This document shows, one piece after another, positions 27,394 to 36,843 of a stretch of 64,000 nt of DNA (position 1 is the first letter of the stretch; each line of letters opens with the position of its first letter). The stretch lies in the NCBI RefSeq assembly GCF_000167355.1, contig NZ_AAEW02000008.1, positions 123,501 through 187,500 on the forward strand, given 5' to 3'. The DNA comes from Desulfuromonas acetoxidans DSM 684 (GTDB lineage Bacteria; Desulfobacterota; Desulfuromonadia; Desulfuromonadales; Desulfuromonadaceae). The position numbers and the translations under genes were made by a program. The notes beneath the pieces are model-generated. The model was not told the DNA's origin and searched no databases. It saw nothing but the letters and a program-made list of their open reading frames with translations.

Positions 27394-29051
27394 TGGGTTT
27401 AGCTGCTGCACTCAATACAGGAAAAACCAGCCTTTTTGCCAGTCAGAAATCCATCGAGGTTGCAGGCAATAATATTGCCAACGTCAACACCGAGGGGTAT
27501 TCACGGCAAAACGTTGTTCTTGGCGATATCCCGTCGCTTGAGTTTGGCGGTTTTTTTGTCGGAACCGGTGTTCGGGTTAACAATATCGAACGTGAGTACG
27601 ATGTTTTTATCAACCAACAGTTACTGGATAAAAGCCAGGAACTCGGTACCGAGGATGCCAAATCAACTCCGCTGGCTGAGTTAGAGCGCGTCTTTAGTGT
27701 TGGTGACGAGAATCTGGCGACGGAGATCGACCGCTTCTTTGATGCCTGGCAGGAGCTGTCCACGAATCCCAGTGGTGAAGTTGAGCGCGACATCGTTATT
27801 CAGCGTGGTGAACTGTTAGCGTCATCGTTCAACAGCCTTGCTCGCGATCTCGATAACGTACGCAGCAATATCAACGATACCGTGGCGTCTGAAATCGATG
27901 ATGTCAATCTTAAGTTGAATCAGATCGCTGAACTTAATACTCAAATTCAAAATATCGAAGCCAACGGCAAATCAGCCAACTCGTTTCGCGATCAGCGTGA
28001 CCTGTTGTTACAGGAGCTGACCTACACGTTAGGCGTGCAGTCTTACGAGGAGCCGAACGGCGCCATCAATATCCAATTGCCCGGTGGTTTGCCTTTGGTT
28101 CAGAACGGTACGGCGCTTCAGCTTGAAGCTACCCCCAGAGGTGAAGACCTGACCCTGACGCTGAATATTGGCGAGAGTTCCTTTGAAGTCAAAGGCGACA
28201 ATCTGGGTGGCAAGTTTAATGGCTTGTTTGAATTGCGCGATGAATTTATCCCCGAGCTGAAGCAAAATCTCGACCTGACGGCCTATGAAATGGTGCAAAC
28301 GGTCAACAGTCTTCATGCTCAGGGGGTCGGGCTCGACGGTTCGACGGGCGTGGCATTCTTTAATAATCCCGGGAACCATACGACCCAGAGTTATGTCGAT
28401 CCAGACCAGGCCACAGCCTTTTCGGCGGGTGATCTTTCGATCGAAGTGGATGGCGTTGCCAATACCGTGGCGTTTGCCGGTGGTTCATTGAACGATTTGG
28501 CGGACACCATCAACACCGCCGCTCTCGGCGTGACGGCAACCGTCAATGAACAGGATGACGGCACCTTTGTCATGGTGTTGAGACCGGACAACGCCGGTGA
28601 CAGCGTCCAACTCGATACGTCGGCGGTGGGGGGCAGCTATGAAGCCCCGGAGTTCAGTATGCCGAATATCAGTGACCTGATTGCTGTGTCCATTCGCGAT
28701 ACCAGTAAGGTAGCGGCCGGTAACAGCAGTGCCCCCGGCGATAACACCAATGCCCTGGCCATTTCCGCCCTTAAAGACGAAGACACCATTAACGGTGAAG
28801 ATACCTTTGTCAGCTTTTACGGCAAAATGGCTGCCAGTGTCGGTATTGAAGCCGGACAGAACCGTTTGGCGCAAAGTGGTGCTGAGGATTCTCTGACCCA
28901 ATTGAAAAATCTTCGTGATGGTTCCGTTGGGGTCTCTATTGAAGAAGAGATGATCAGCCTGATTAAGTTCCAGCGCGGCTTTGAAGCGTCAGCCAAGTTG
29001 CTGTCGACGGTCGACGAATTGATGGTGACGGTAATCAACATCAAGAATTAA
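27393..29051 (+). CDS. flgK: FlgK, first hook-filament junction protein (HAP1)
   Basis: 552 residues. N-terminal KTSLFASQKSIEVAGNNIAN and VNTEGYSRQNVVL are diagnostic; C-terminal VSIEEEMISLIKFQRGFEAS and LLSTVDELMVTVINIKN complete the D0 coiled coil. FlgK connects the hook to FlgL and the filament. GGGAGG upstream of the ATG, which overlaps the flgN stop. Confidence 0.97.
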   Translation: MGLAAALNTGKTSLFASQKSIEVAGNNIANVNTEGYSRQNVVLGDIPSLEFGGFFVGTGVRVNNIEREYDVFINQQLLDKSQELGTEDAKSTPLAELERVFSVGDENLATEIDRFFDAWQELSTNPSGEVERDIVIQRGELLASSFNSLARDLDNVRSNINDTVASEIDDVNLKLNQIAELNTQIQNIEANGKSANSFRDQRDLLLQELTYTLGVQSYEEPNGAINIQLPGGLPLVQNGTALQLEATPRGEDLTLTLNIGESSFEVKGDNLGGKFNGLFELRDEFIPELKQNLDLTAYEMVQTVNSLHAQGVGLDGSTGVAFFNNPGNHTTQSYVDPDQATAFSAGDLSIEVDGVANTVAFAGGSLNDLADTINTAALGVTATVNEQDDGTFVMVLRPDNAGDSVQLDTSAVGGSYEAPEFSMPNISDLIAVSIRDTSKVAAGNSSAPGDNTNALAISALKDEDTINGEDTFVSFYGKMAASVGIEAGQNRLAQSGAEDSLTQLKNLRDGSVGVSIEEEMISLIKFQRGFEASAKLLSTVDELMVTVINIKN

Positions 29052-29139
29052 TACGGCGAAATTGCAGGGGCTGTCCGTGAACGTTGGAGAGCTTGTGCCG
29101 GGATCAGCCTCCTGGCCGTAGTCGGTAGAGGGTAACGTT

Positions 29140-31065
29140 ATGAAATCAACACAGGCAACAACCTTTCGCACGCTAAATTCAGAGCTGAACAGTATCAATA
29201 ATCAGCTTGAAAATCTGCGCACTCAGGAAGCGACCGGCAAAAAACTCAACCGCCCGTCCGATGATCCGGCTGCGATCCGCCCCGTGTTGTCGGCTCGGAC
29301 CCAGATTCGTGCTTCCGAGCGTTTCATCAGTTCCATGGAAACCTCACTTGACCGTCTCGACAACCTCGACAGCTATCTGGATCAGGCGGAGAATCTTCTG
29401 GTCAATGCCAAGGAAACGACCATCAACGCCATCAATGCGTCGATGAGCGATGCCGACATGGAAACGCTGGCTGACTCAATCAACTATGTAAAAACATCAC
29501 TGATGAGTGTCGCCAACGCCCAAGTGGGTGGGCAGTATATTTTTGCCGGCTATCTCGAAGACACGCCGCCTTTCACCGAGGAAAATGGTGTGGTGGTCTA
29601 TAATGGGGATTCCAACATCAAAAAGTTGGAAACCGCTCCCGGTGAATATGTGGAGACCAGCCTGGACGGAGCCAGCCTGTTCATGGGCTTGACCGATCTG
29701 GATGGCGACGGTGTCCTGGAACAGACCGGAACCAATCTTTTTGCTCAGTTGACCGATCTTGAACGCGCCATTCGCGGTGAGGCCGGTCAAGTCTACAACG
29801 GCGCGACTGCGCTGCCCACTGCCGATATCGGTTATCTCGATGCGGCCAACGGTGACTTCACCCCCATCGCTCTCGACGGCGGCGACCCGGCCAGCCCGGT
29901 GTTAGACGCTTCAGGAAATGCGGTTCCATTAACGTTTGGTGGCGAACCCATTGCCCTGCAGCCTCTGATGGGAGTGGATGGTGAGCCTCTGAGTATTGCC
30001 GATTACAATGCGCAGTTTCCTCCCGGAGTAACCACGGATAGCAGCGGTGCCGCGCTATCGGCCACTGCTTTGGAACAGCCGATGTATGTGTATAACGACG
30101 GCACGACCCCGGTGGATTTTGATGCTGCGGGCCAGCCGGTCCTGCTTTACGACGTCGGTGTCGGCGTTGCGGTTTCCGGTTTGACGGCCGGGAGCTATAC
30201 CACCCTGAACGGTACGGCCATGAGCGGACCGACCACGGGTGGTGGCGACCTGACCATCGGTGACGGCACAACTCAGATTGATGTCGCCGCGTCGAACAGC
30301 GCCATTGATCTGGCAACCAATCTTGAAACCGCCGCAACCGCGGCTGGCTTGACCGTCACGGCCACCGCCGCCGACAGCACCAGTGGAAGCGACTTGTTTG
30401 CCTGGACTGATGTAACGGCTACGGATCCTCCCTATTCATTGACCGTTGAAGGCATCAGTCTGTTCGCGGCCGATGCCGACGGGGTTACTGCCGCTGATGT
30501 TGATGCCGCTGTTGCCGCCAATGCCGCTGCTTTTGCTGCGGCCGGTGTGACCGTTAGCGGTTCCGCTACCGGTGGTGACCTCGCTTTCTCACGTGTTGAC
30601 GGGGATAATCTGGACATCGTCCAGGATGCCGGCGGAGCCGCCGTTGGTTTTACCGATATCAGCAATGACGGCTCCGGCGACACCTATTACGGGGAAGTCA
30701 CCATCACCAGCGGCGCTGATTTCACCATTGGTGGTGCCAATCCCTCGGTTTCACTGTTGCCCGACGGTGCCCCGTTGCAGCTGCGTGAAGTTCCGGACCT
30801 CCAGGATCTTCTGGCGCGTCTTGAGACCTCCGCCGACGGCGTGCGTAGCTCGCGCAGTTTGATGGGCAACAACGCCGCACGGATTGAAACCTCCAAGGAT
30901 CATATGGAAGGGGTGCTGATAGACCTGCAGCAGATTCTTTCGCGCTATGAAGATGTGGATCTGATCGATGTGATCACCGAGATCACCCAGACCGAGACCG
31001 CTCTTGAAGCTGCACTCAGTGTGACTGGAAGGGTCGGGCAATTATCTATCCTTAATTATTTGTAG
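29140..31065 (+). CDS. flgL: FlgL, second hook-filament junction protein (HAP3), with large insertion
   Basis: 641 residues, about twice the usual 300-320. The flagellin-like N-terminus (NNQLENLRTQEATGKKLNRP, SDDPAAIRPVL) and C-terminus (LLARLETSADGVRSS ... LEAALSVTGRVGQLSILNYL) are intact. Between about residues 215 and 550 is an Ala/Gly/Thr/Asp-rich region unlike ordinary FlgL, with short repeats such as AADSTSGSD and ADADGVTAADVDAAV that resemble the variable domains of the neighbouring flagellins. Start ATG with GAGGG region upstream. Confidence 0.9.
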   Translation: MKSTQATTFRTLNSELNSINNQLENLRTQEATGKKLNRPSDDPAAIRPVLSARTQIRASERFISSMETSLDRLDNLDSYLDQAENLLVNAKETTINAINASMSDADMETLADSINYVKTSLMSVANAQVGGQYIFAGYLEDTPPFTEENGVVVYNGDSNIKKLETAPGEYVETSLDGASLFMGLTDLDGDGVLEQTGTNLFAQLTDLERAIRGEAGQVYNGATALPTADIGYLDAANGDFTPIALDGGDPASPVLDASGNAVPLTFGGEPIALQPLMGVDGEPLSIADYNAQFPPGVTTDSSGAALSATALEQPMYVYNDGTTPVDFDAAGQPVLLYDVGVGVAVSGLTAGSYTTLNGTAMSGPTTGGGDLTIGDGTTQIDVAASNSAIDLATNLETAATAAGLTVTATAADSTSGSDLFAWTDVTATDPPYSLTVEGISLFAADADGVTAADVDAAVAANAAAFAAAGVTVSGSATGGDLAFSRVDGDNLDIVQDAGGAAVGFTDISNDGSGDTYYGEVTITSGADFTIGGANPSVSLLPDGAPLQLREVPDLQDLLARLETSADGVRSSRSLMGNNAARIETSKDHMEGVLIDLQQILSRYEDVDLIDVITEITQTETALEAALSVTGRVGQLSILNYL

Positions 31066-31093
31066 TTTGGATTGAATTTTTGAAAGGCTTGCT

Positions 31094-31336
31094 ATGCTGG
31101 TATTAACCAGAAAAGTCGGTGAAGGAATTGTCATCGGCGATGACATAAAATTGCAGATTGTCGAAATCAAAGGCGGAACCATCCGTCTGGGTATTGAGGC
31201 ACCGCGCAACAAAAAAATATATCGTCAGGAAGTGTACGACAAGATTCTGGAGCAGAATCGTGCCGCAACAAGTTGGACATTGGACGACCTGGACACATTG
31301 GCAACAGGCTACCGTCCGACAAAGGAGGAAAAATGA
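31094..31336 (+). CDS. csrA: CsrA, mRNA-binding translational regulator
   Basis: 80 residues. MLVLTRKVGEGIVIGDDIKL and IRLGIEAPRNKKIYRQEVY contain the RNA-contacting Leu4, Arg6 and Arg44 of CsrA. It binds ANGGA motifs in hairpin loops and blocks ribosome access. Located between flgL and fliW, as in flagellated bacteria where FliW titrates CsrA to couple flagellin translation to hook completion. Putative target hairpins are in all four flagellin leaders downstream. Confidence 0.97.
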   Translation: MLVLTRKVGEGIVIGDDIKLQIVEIKGGTIRLGIEAPRNKKIYRQEVYDKILEQNRAATSWTLDDLDTLATGYRPTKEEK

Positions 31337-31806
31337 ACAAGATAAACAGTCGTTTTGGTGAGATTGAGTACGATCCGGCTTCTGTATTGACGTTTCCTGA
31401 AGGACTGATCGGTTTCGAATCCCTGCGTGACTTTGTCGTCATGCCCAATGAAAAGGAAGGTCCGCTGTTCTGGATTCAAAGTATTGAAGATCCTGATATC
31501 GCTTTGGTACTCACCGATCCGACCAACTTTTTCCTGACCTATAAAGTTGTTCCCGAAACGAACGAGTGTGAAAAGCTCGGTATTGACGAGGGTGACAACT
31601 GCTATGCATTGGTTGTGGTTACGGTACCGCCCGATAGAAAAATTACCCTCAACCTCGCGGCTCCAATCCTGTTTGCCCCGCAGACCAACCGGGCGATTCA
31701 GGTGATCCTTGAGAAGAGCGGCTATGACATTCAGACCCCGCTGCCGGTTGTTGAGGCTGTTGAAAAGAAACAGGACGAAGCGCAAAAAGAAAGTGCTCAC
31801 GGCTAA
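31333..31806 (+). CDS. fliW: FliW, CsrA antagonist / flagellin assembly factor
   Basis: 157 residues from ATG 31333, which has AAAGGAGG upstream and overlaps the csrA stop. Family motifs: INSRFGEIEYDPASVLTFPE, GLIGFESLRDFVV and NLAAPILFAPQTNRAIQVIL. FliW binds free flagellin or CsrA in a mutually exclusive way. Placement directly before the flagellin array fits the partner-switch model described for Bacillus and Campylobacter. Confidence 0.96.
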   Translation: MNKINSRFGEIEYDPASVLTFPEGLIGFESLRDFVVMPNEKEGPLFWIQSIEDPDIALVLTDPTNFFLTYKVVPETNECEKLGIDEGDNCYALVVVTVPPDRKITLNLAAPILFAPQTNRAIQVILEKSGYDIQTPLPVVEAVEKKQDEAQKESAHG

Positions 31807-31841
31807 GACGGGCTTCGCGCTTTTCCGCGAGTTTTAAAAAT

Positions 31842-31864
31842 AACAATTTATACGGAGTATTGTT
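31842..31864 (+). promoter_or_regulatory. Hairpin with ACGGA over the Shine-Dalgarno of flagellin 1
   Basis: AACA-ATTT-ATAC-GGA-GTAT-TGTT: a short stem-loop exposing GGA within ACGGAG, which is also the ribosome site of the gene at 31865. This is the kind of site CsrA recognises. The stem is short, with a 4-base bulge. Confidence 0.5.
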
Positions 31865-33667
31865 ATGTCACTGACAATAAATACTAATGTTGCGTCTCTG
31901 AACGCCCAACGTAATCTCGGTAAATCTCAAACGGACCTTAATCAGTCCATGCAGCGCCTGTCTTCGGGGCTGCGGATCAACAGTGCGAAGGATGATGCCG
32001 CCGGTCTGGCCATCTCCGACCGTATGACTGCTCAAATTACCGGTCTCAATCAGGCAGCACGCAATGCCAATGATGGTATCTCTCTGGCGCAAACCGCTGA
32101 AGGGGCGCTGCAGGAGAGCACCAATATTCTCCAGCGTATTCGTGAGCTGGGTGTTCAGTCTGCCAACGATACCAACAGTGCAACGGACCGTGAGTCTTTG
32201 CAGGCGGAGGTTGATCAGTTGATTGCTGAACTCGACCGCATTGCCGACACCACTCAGTTCAACGGTAAGAACCTGCTTGACGGTAGCATGACCGATGCCA
32301 CCTTCCAGGTCGGCCCTAACGCCGGTGTCAATCAGACCATATCCTTCAGTATCGCCAGTGCTGAAACCGATACGCTCGGTTATGTCGGTAGCTTCGTCGA
32401 AGCTCCCAACGGTGATCCTGTTGCTGGAACCAGCGTTTCCACAACTGCTCTTGCCGAAGGCGATATCATTGTCAACGATCAGGCTATTGGAGCTACCGAC
32501 GGCACTGCAACCAGCCTGGGTGATGCGATCAATACCGCTGCCGGTGAAGATATTGCCACTGTGGTCAACTCACTAACTTTTGGCTTTGAAGATGTTACCC
32601 TGGAAGTGACACCTGGTGATCAGGAAGTCAATACCGTCACCTTTGGTGCATTGGCCAATACCGGTGTTGGTGATGCCACGGCCATTGTCAACGGTGTGAC
32701 TGCTACCGGTGATGGTACAGGCAACGCGATCACTGCAGATGAACTTGCTGCTGGCTTCGCGGCCTATATTGCTGATCCTGTCGCCAATCCGACGGTTACC
32801 GGCGCCAGTGGTGGTGTGGTGACATTCGGTGGGAGTAATGACGATTCCCTGTTCACTGCCGCAGCCGGTGCGACCGGCGCAGATCTGGTTTATACCTCTG
32901 CTGCAACCAGCGGTGATGTTGCCAATATCTCTGTTTCAGGCGATGTGGCTCCGGGTGTGACAGAAACCACACCCGGTACCGATGATGCCGTAACCGGCAC
33001 CTATGTTCTGACTGTCGATGGTGCAGACATTGGCGTGGCCGATGGCGGTGACGGCGTGATCAATGCGCAGGATGTTGTTGATGCACTCACCACCGCAGGT
33101 TATACCGCGTCTGTTGACGCTGATAACAACATCACGCTGGCCAACAGTGATGGCGCTGACATCACCCTGCAGGAAGACCTCGGTGGTACGAATACAGGTG
33201 TCGGTTTTGCTGACACCGCAGCCACCGCAGGTGCGCCGGTGACTCATGGCGGCCAGATCTCACTCGATAGCAATGCCGATATCACCCTCGAAGAGGGCAC
33301 GGCTGGTGCGTTGGCTCTGGCCGGTCTGGATGAGGTTGGTAACCCGACAACCACCATTGATCAGGTGGATATTTCGACACAAGAAGGGGCCACCATGGCC
33401 ATCAGCTCCGTTGACGCGGCTCTGATGCAGATTGATACCATCCGTGGTGACCTTGGTGCGGTGCAAAACCGTTTCGAATCAACGATTGCCAACCTGCAGA
33501 ACGTTTCCGAGAACCTCTCGGCAGCACGGTCACGGATACTCGATGCGGATATCGCTGAAGAGACATCCAATATGACCAAGCAGAATATTCTGCAACAAGC
33601 AGGTGTTTCGATTCTGGCCCAAGCGAATCAGGCACCGCAGCTGGCCTTGAGTTTGCTCCAAGGTTAA
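31865..33667 (+). CDS. Flagellin 1 (600 residues)
   Basis: First of four tandem flagellins. The N-terminal D0/D1 ([60 protein letters not shown]) and C-terminal D1/D0 ([60 protein letters not shown]) are canonical. Residues ~175-470 form a glycine/threonine-rich exposed domain with a Flagellin_IN-like unit ([20 protein letters not shown]). Only 58 bases follow fliW, so it is probably cotranscribed with flgL-csrA-fliW; the leader has a possible CsrA hairpin. A terminator follows. Confidence 0.97.
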   Translation: MSLTINTNVASLNAQRNLGKSQTDLNQSMQRLSSGLRINSAKDDAAGLAISDRMTAQITGLNQAARNANDGISLAQTAEGALQESTNILQRIRELGVQSANDTNSATDRESLQAEVDQLIAELDRIADTTQFNGKNLLDGSMTDATFQVGPNAGVNQTISFSIASAETDTLGYVGSFVEAPNGDPVAGTSVSTTALAEGDIIVNDQAIGATDGTATSLGDAINTAAGEDIATVVNSLTFGFEDVTLEVTPGDQEVNTVTFGALANTGVGDATAIVNGVTATGDGTGNAITADELAAGFAAYIADPVANPTVTGASGGVVTFGGSNDDSLFTAAAGATGADLVYTSAATSGDVANISVSGDVAPGVTETTPGTDDAVTGTYVLTVDGADIGVADGGDGVINAQDVVDALTTAGYTASVDADNNITLANSDGADITLQEDLGGTNTGVGFADTAATAGAPVTHGGQISLDSNADITLEEGTAGALALAGLDEVGNPTTTIDQVDISTQEGATMAISSVDAALMQIDTIRGDLGAVQNRFESTIANLQNVSENLSAARSRILDADIAEETSNMTKQNILQQAGVSILAQANQAPQLALSLLQG

Positions 33668-33681
33668 TCAACGCATACCAT

Positions 33682-33725
33682 GCCCCGCAATGAGGTTTTT
33701 TTCTCTCATTGCGGGGCTTTTTTAT
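33682..33725 (+). terminator. Terminator after flagellin 1
   Basis: GCCCCGCAATGAG (33682-33694) pairs with CTCATTGCGGGGC over a T-rich loop and is followed by TTTTTT: a 13-bp GC-rich stem, strong. Confidence 0.92.
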
Positions 33726-33907
33726 GCACTGATTTAAGAAAATTAAAATTTTTCTCTAGATGAAAGTATTTTTTTTGTATACTTTTGTTTGTAGAGTGTA
33801 AAAAAAGTATCGTACTAAAAGGGACTTGGCGGAAAGCGAGGTGAGGTTAGACATCGATCAACCCTTGGTCATTTATCTGTGGTTTTAAAGCCACATCACT
33901 AATTTCA

Positions 33908-33943
33908 GGGCACGGAAGCCCGTTATTACCAACTCATGGAGGA
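33908..33943 (+). promoter_or_regulatory. CsrA-type double site in the flagellin 2 leader
   Basis: GGGC-ACGGAA-GCCC (33908-33921) is a 4-bp stem with ACGGA in the loop; TCATGGAGGA (33934-33943) places a second ANGGA across the Shine-Dalgarno of the ATG at 33948. The same pair of sequences occurs in front of flagellins 3 and 4. Upstream in the leader GTGGTTTTAAAGCCAC can form another small hairpin. Confidence 0.62.
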
Positions 33944-33947
33944 TTTT

Positions 33948-36746
33948 ATGGCATTGACGATCAATACCAATGTCGCGTCTTTGAACGCCCAGCGTAATCT
34001 GGGCCGATCCCAAACGGATCTGAACCAGTCCATGCAACGGCTGTCTTCAGGACTCCGTATCAACAGTGCTAAAGATGATGCTGCCGGTTTGGCCATCTCC
34101 GACCGCATGACGGCTCAGATCACCGGTCTGAACCAGGCGACACGGAATGCCAACGATGGTATATCTCTTTCCCAAACTGCCGAAGGTGCCCTGCAGGAAA
34201 GCACCAATATTCTTCAGCGCATTCGTGAGCTGGGTGTCCAGTCTGCCAATGACACCAATAGTGCATCCGATCGTGAATCTTTGCAGGCTGAGGTTGATCA
34301 GCTGATCGAAGAGCTGGATCGTATTGCCGACACCACTCAATTTAACGGTAAAAATCTGCTTGATGGCACCATGAATGATGCCACCTTCCAAGTTGGCGCC
34401 AATGCTGGTGTCAGCCAAACCATCTCTTTCAGTATTGCCAGCGCTGAAACCAGTCAGCTCAGCTATGTCGGTGCGACCATTGAAGCACCGAACGGTGATG
34501 CTGTTGTCGGCGGAGAAATGGATGGTTCCGCTCTGGCTGCAGGTGATCTGGTTGTTAACGGCACGGATGTTGGTGCGACAGATGGAACAAATACCAGTCT
34601 GGCTGCGGCCATCAACACTGCTGCGGGAGTAGATATTGCCGAAGCGGTCAACGTTCAAAGTTTTGACTTCTCCGCCGTTTCACTGGCGAATTCAACGACC
34701 AATGTGACTGCGACTGAAGCGACCCCCGGAGCTGCGGCTATCCCGGCCCAGGCAGAATCTCAAACCATCGATTTGACCGCAACGACTCTTGCTGATGGCG
34801 ATACCATGACCTTCACGGTCGATGGTTCCGATTTTACCTTTACCAACAGTTCAGGTGGTTCTCTGACGGGTGCTGCTTTGGCCGATGAAATCGTCAATGG
34901 CACCAGTGGCTCGACGGCTTTGTCTGTGACCAACTATACTGTTGCTGATGAAGGTGCCGGAGTTGTATCCATTACGCAAACTGCTGGAAATGAAGCGCCT
35001 ATCGCTGACATTACGACATCGGTTGATCCGGCTGCGGTGGATATCTCCGGTAGTGTTGTGCCCAATGTCATTACTGAAGGTAGCTTGTCTCCAACCGCTG
35101 AGGTTCAGAGCGGTGATTTGTCTGGATTGGTTACAGGTGGCACCTTAACTTTCAATTTTGCAGATAGTACTTTCGTTGATTTTAACGGACTTACGATTAA
35201 CAATGATGGCGATATTGAAGGAGAATTGGATGGTGTCAGTGCTGGTCCCGATAGCGGAGGTAGCACGATCTGGACTCTTTCCGTCACAGGTACGACTTAT
35301 ACGTTGACCCAGACGGGCGGCACCTTTCGTGATACTGGTGGAAATGCGACGATAAATGCACCATCAGGAACACCTCCAGATGATCAAGTCTCCACCGTAA
35401 CAACATCCTATGGCCCTGATACGCCAGAAGTGCAACAGCTCGACTTGAGTGCTGTGACAGTTGGTTCCGGCGACTCACTGACATTTACGGTTGGTGGTTC
35501 GGATTATACCTTTACCAACAGCACTGCTGGAGATCTGACGGGTGCTGGTCTAGTGGATGAGATCGTCAATGGCACAGGTGGTTCAACCGTTCTGTCCATT
35601 GCCAATTACACGCTCACGGATGAGGGCAGTGCTGTTTTACAGTTTGCGCAGAATTCAGGAACCGCATCCAATATTGATCCGATTGACACGGCTCTCGACG
35701 AAGCCGCATCTGCCGGACCCACCGGTTCGGAAACGGTTGCCGGAATTGCTGCCGCACCCGCCCAGGCTGAAATCCAGAACTTGAATTTAAGTGCGGTGAC
35801 CGTTTACGCCGGTCAGGATATGACCTTCAGCGTTGATGGTACCGATTACACGTTCACCAACAGCTCTGGTGGTGACTTGACTGCCGCCTCATTGGTGGAT
35901 GAAATTGTTAACGGAACGAGTGGCTCGACTGCGCTGTCTGTGACCAATTACACCTTGAGCGATGCAGGTGGTGGCACTCTGACCTTTACTCAGGATGCCG
36001 GTAATGAGTCTAACATCGGTGCGATCTCTGCAACCACCCAAGGTGCGGTCAGTGGAACCTACACCCTCGATTTTGATGGGGGGACTGTTCTCGATGTTGC
36101 AGCAGTGTCCAGCAATGACATCACGGCACAGGATGTTGTTGATGCCATTAATGACGATGTGGCGGTTGGTGCTTCGTACAGTGCGGCATTGACAGATAGT
36201 GGTCAGGTTGAAATCACCAAGACCGATGGCACTGCCTTTACTCTGGCGGAAACCATTGATACCGATGGTTCAACCCCACTGGCAACCTCTGCCGGTCTTG
36301 CCGAAGTTGGAACGACCGCCTCAGAGTACAATGGTCAGATCTCTCTGGACAGCACAACGGATATCTCCATTGAAGAAGGAACCACGGGCGCTTTGGCTGC
36401 TGCTGGCCTTGACAGTGCCGGTAACGCCACGACCACCATTGATCAAGTTGATGTATCAACGCGTGAAGGTGCTACGACAGCGATCAGTTCCGTTGATGCT
36501 GCTTTGGCTCAAATCGACACGATTCGTGGTGATCTCGGTGCGGTTCAGAACCGTTTTGAATCCACCATTGCCAATTTGCAAAATGTTGCTGAGAACCTCT
36601 CAGCGGCGCGGTCGCGGATTCTCGACGCGGATGTTGCGGAAGAGACATCCAATATGACCAAGCAAAACATTTTGCAGCAAGCTGGAGTTTCAATTCTGGC
36701 ACAAGCAAACCAGGCCCCTCAACTGGCCTTAAGTTTGCTGGGTTAG
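33948..36746 (+). CDS. Flagellin 2 (932 residues) with a triple-repeat exposed domain
   Basis: Start chosen at ATG 33948 because GGAGG (33938-33942) sits correctly before it; an ATG at 33936 would swallow that site. D0/D1 ends are nearly identical to flagellins 1 and 4. The ~600-residue exposed region contains three ~90-residue modules, each with TFTVDG-like, [18 protein letters not shown] and [21 protein letters not shown] segments (about 34735-35010, 35420-35680, 35750-36025), then a Flagellin_IN-like unit. Very large for a flagellin. No terminator separates it from flagellin 3. Confidence 0.96.
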   Translation: MALTINTNVASLNAQRNLGRSQTDLNQSMQRLSSGLRINSAKDDAAGLAISDRMTAQITGLNQATRNANDGISLSQTAEGALQESTNILQRIRELGVQSANDTNSASDRESLQAEVDQLIEELDRIADTTQFNGKNLLDGTMNDATFQVGANAGVSQTISFSIASAETSQLSYVGATIEAPNGDAVVGGEMDGSALAAGDLVVNGTDVGATDGTNTSLAAAINTAAGVDIAEAVNVQSFDFSAVSLANSTTNVTATEATPGAAAIPAQAESQTIDLTATTLADGDTMTFTVDGSDFTFTNSSGGSLTGAALADEIVNGTSGSTALSVTNYTVADEGAGVVSITQTAGNEAPIADITTSVDPAAVDISGSVVPNVITEGSLSPTAEVQSGDLSGLVTGGTLTFNFADSTFVDFNGLTINNDGDIEGELDGVSAGPDSGGSTIWTLSVTGTTYTLTQTGGTFRDTGGNATINAPSGTPPDDQVSTVTTSYGPDTPEVQQLDLSAVTVGSGDSLTFTVGGSDYTFTNSTAGDLTGAGLVDEIVNGTGGSTVLSIANYTLTDEGSAVLQFAQNSGTASNIDPIDTALDEAASAGPTGSETVAGIAAAPAQAEIQNLNLSAVTVYAGQDMTFSVDGTDYTFTNSSGGDLTAASLVDEIVNGTSGSTALSVTNYTLSDAGGGTLTFTQDAGNESNIGAISATTQGAVSGTYTLDFDGGTVLDVAAVSSNDITAQDVVDAINDDVAVGASYSAALTDSGQVEITKTDGTAFTLAETIDTDGSTPLATSAGLAEVGTTASEYNGQISLDSTTDISIEEGTTGALAAAGLDSAGNATTTIDQVDVSTREGATTAISSVDAALAQIDTIRGDLGAVQNRFESTIANLQNVAENLSAARSRILDADVAEETSNMTKQNILQQAGVSILAQANQAPQLALSLLG

Positions 36747-36800
36747 CTGCAAAGCCTTTTTGCCGCTGGCTGCTTCACCCATAGAGAAAAGAAGAATGAA

Positions 36801-36836
36801 GGGCATGGAAGCCCGAACCTCGTAATTCATGGAGGA
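36801..36836 (+). promoter_or_regulatory. CsrA-type double site in the flagellin 3 leader
   Basis: GGGC-ATGGAA-GCCC (36801-36814), loop ATGGA, then TCATGGAGGA (36827-36836) over the Shine-Dalgarno of ATG 36844. The one loop difference from the other copies (C to T) keeps the ANGGA pattern. Confidence 0.62.
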
Positions 36837-36843
36837 ACATGTC

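Noticed and set aside
33812..33848. Sigma-28 promoter for flagellin 2 (TAAAAGGG then GCGAGGTG)
   Set aside because: The -35 fits and the spacing is right, but the -10 box has too few matches; the block is also similar to a purine-rich stretch downstream of the flagellin 4 promoter, suggesting a leader element instead.
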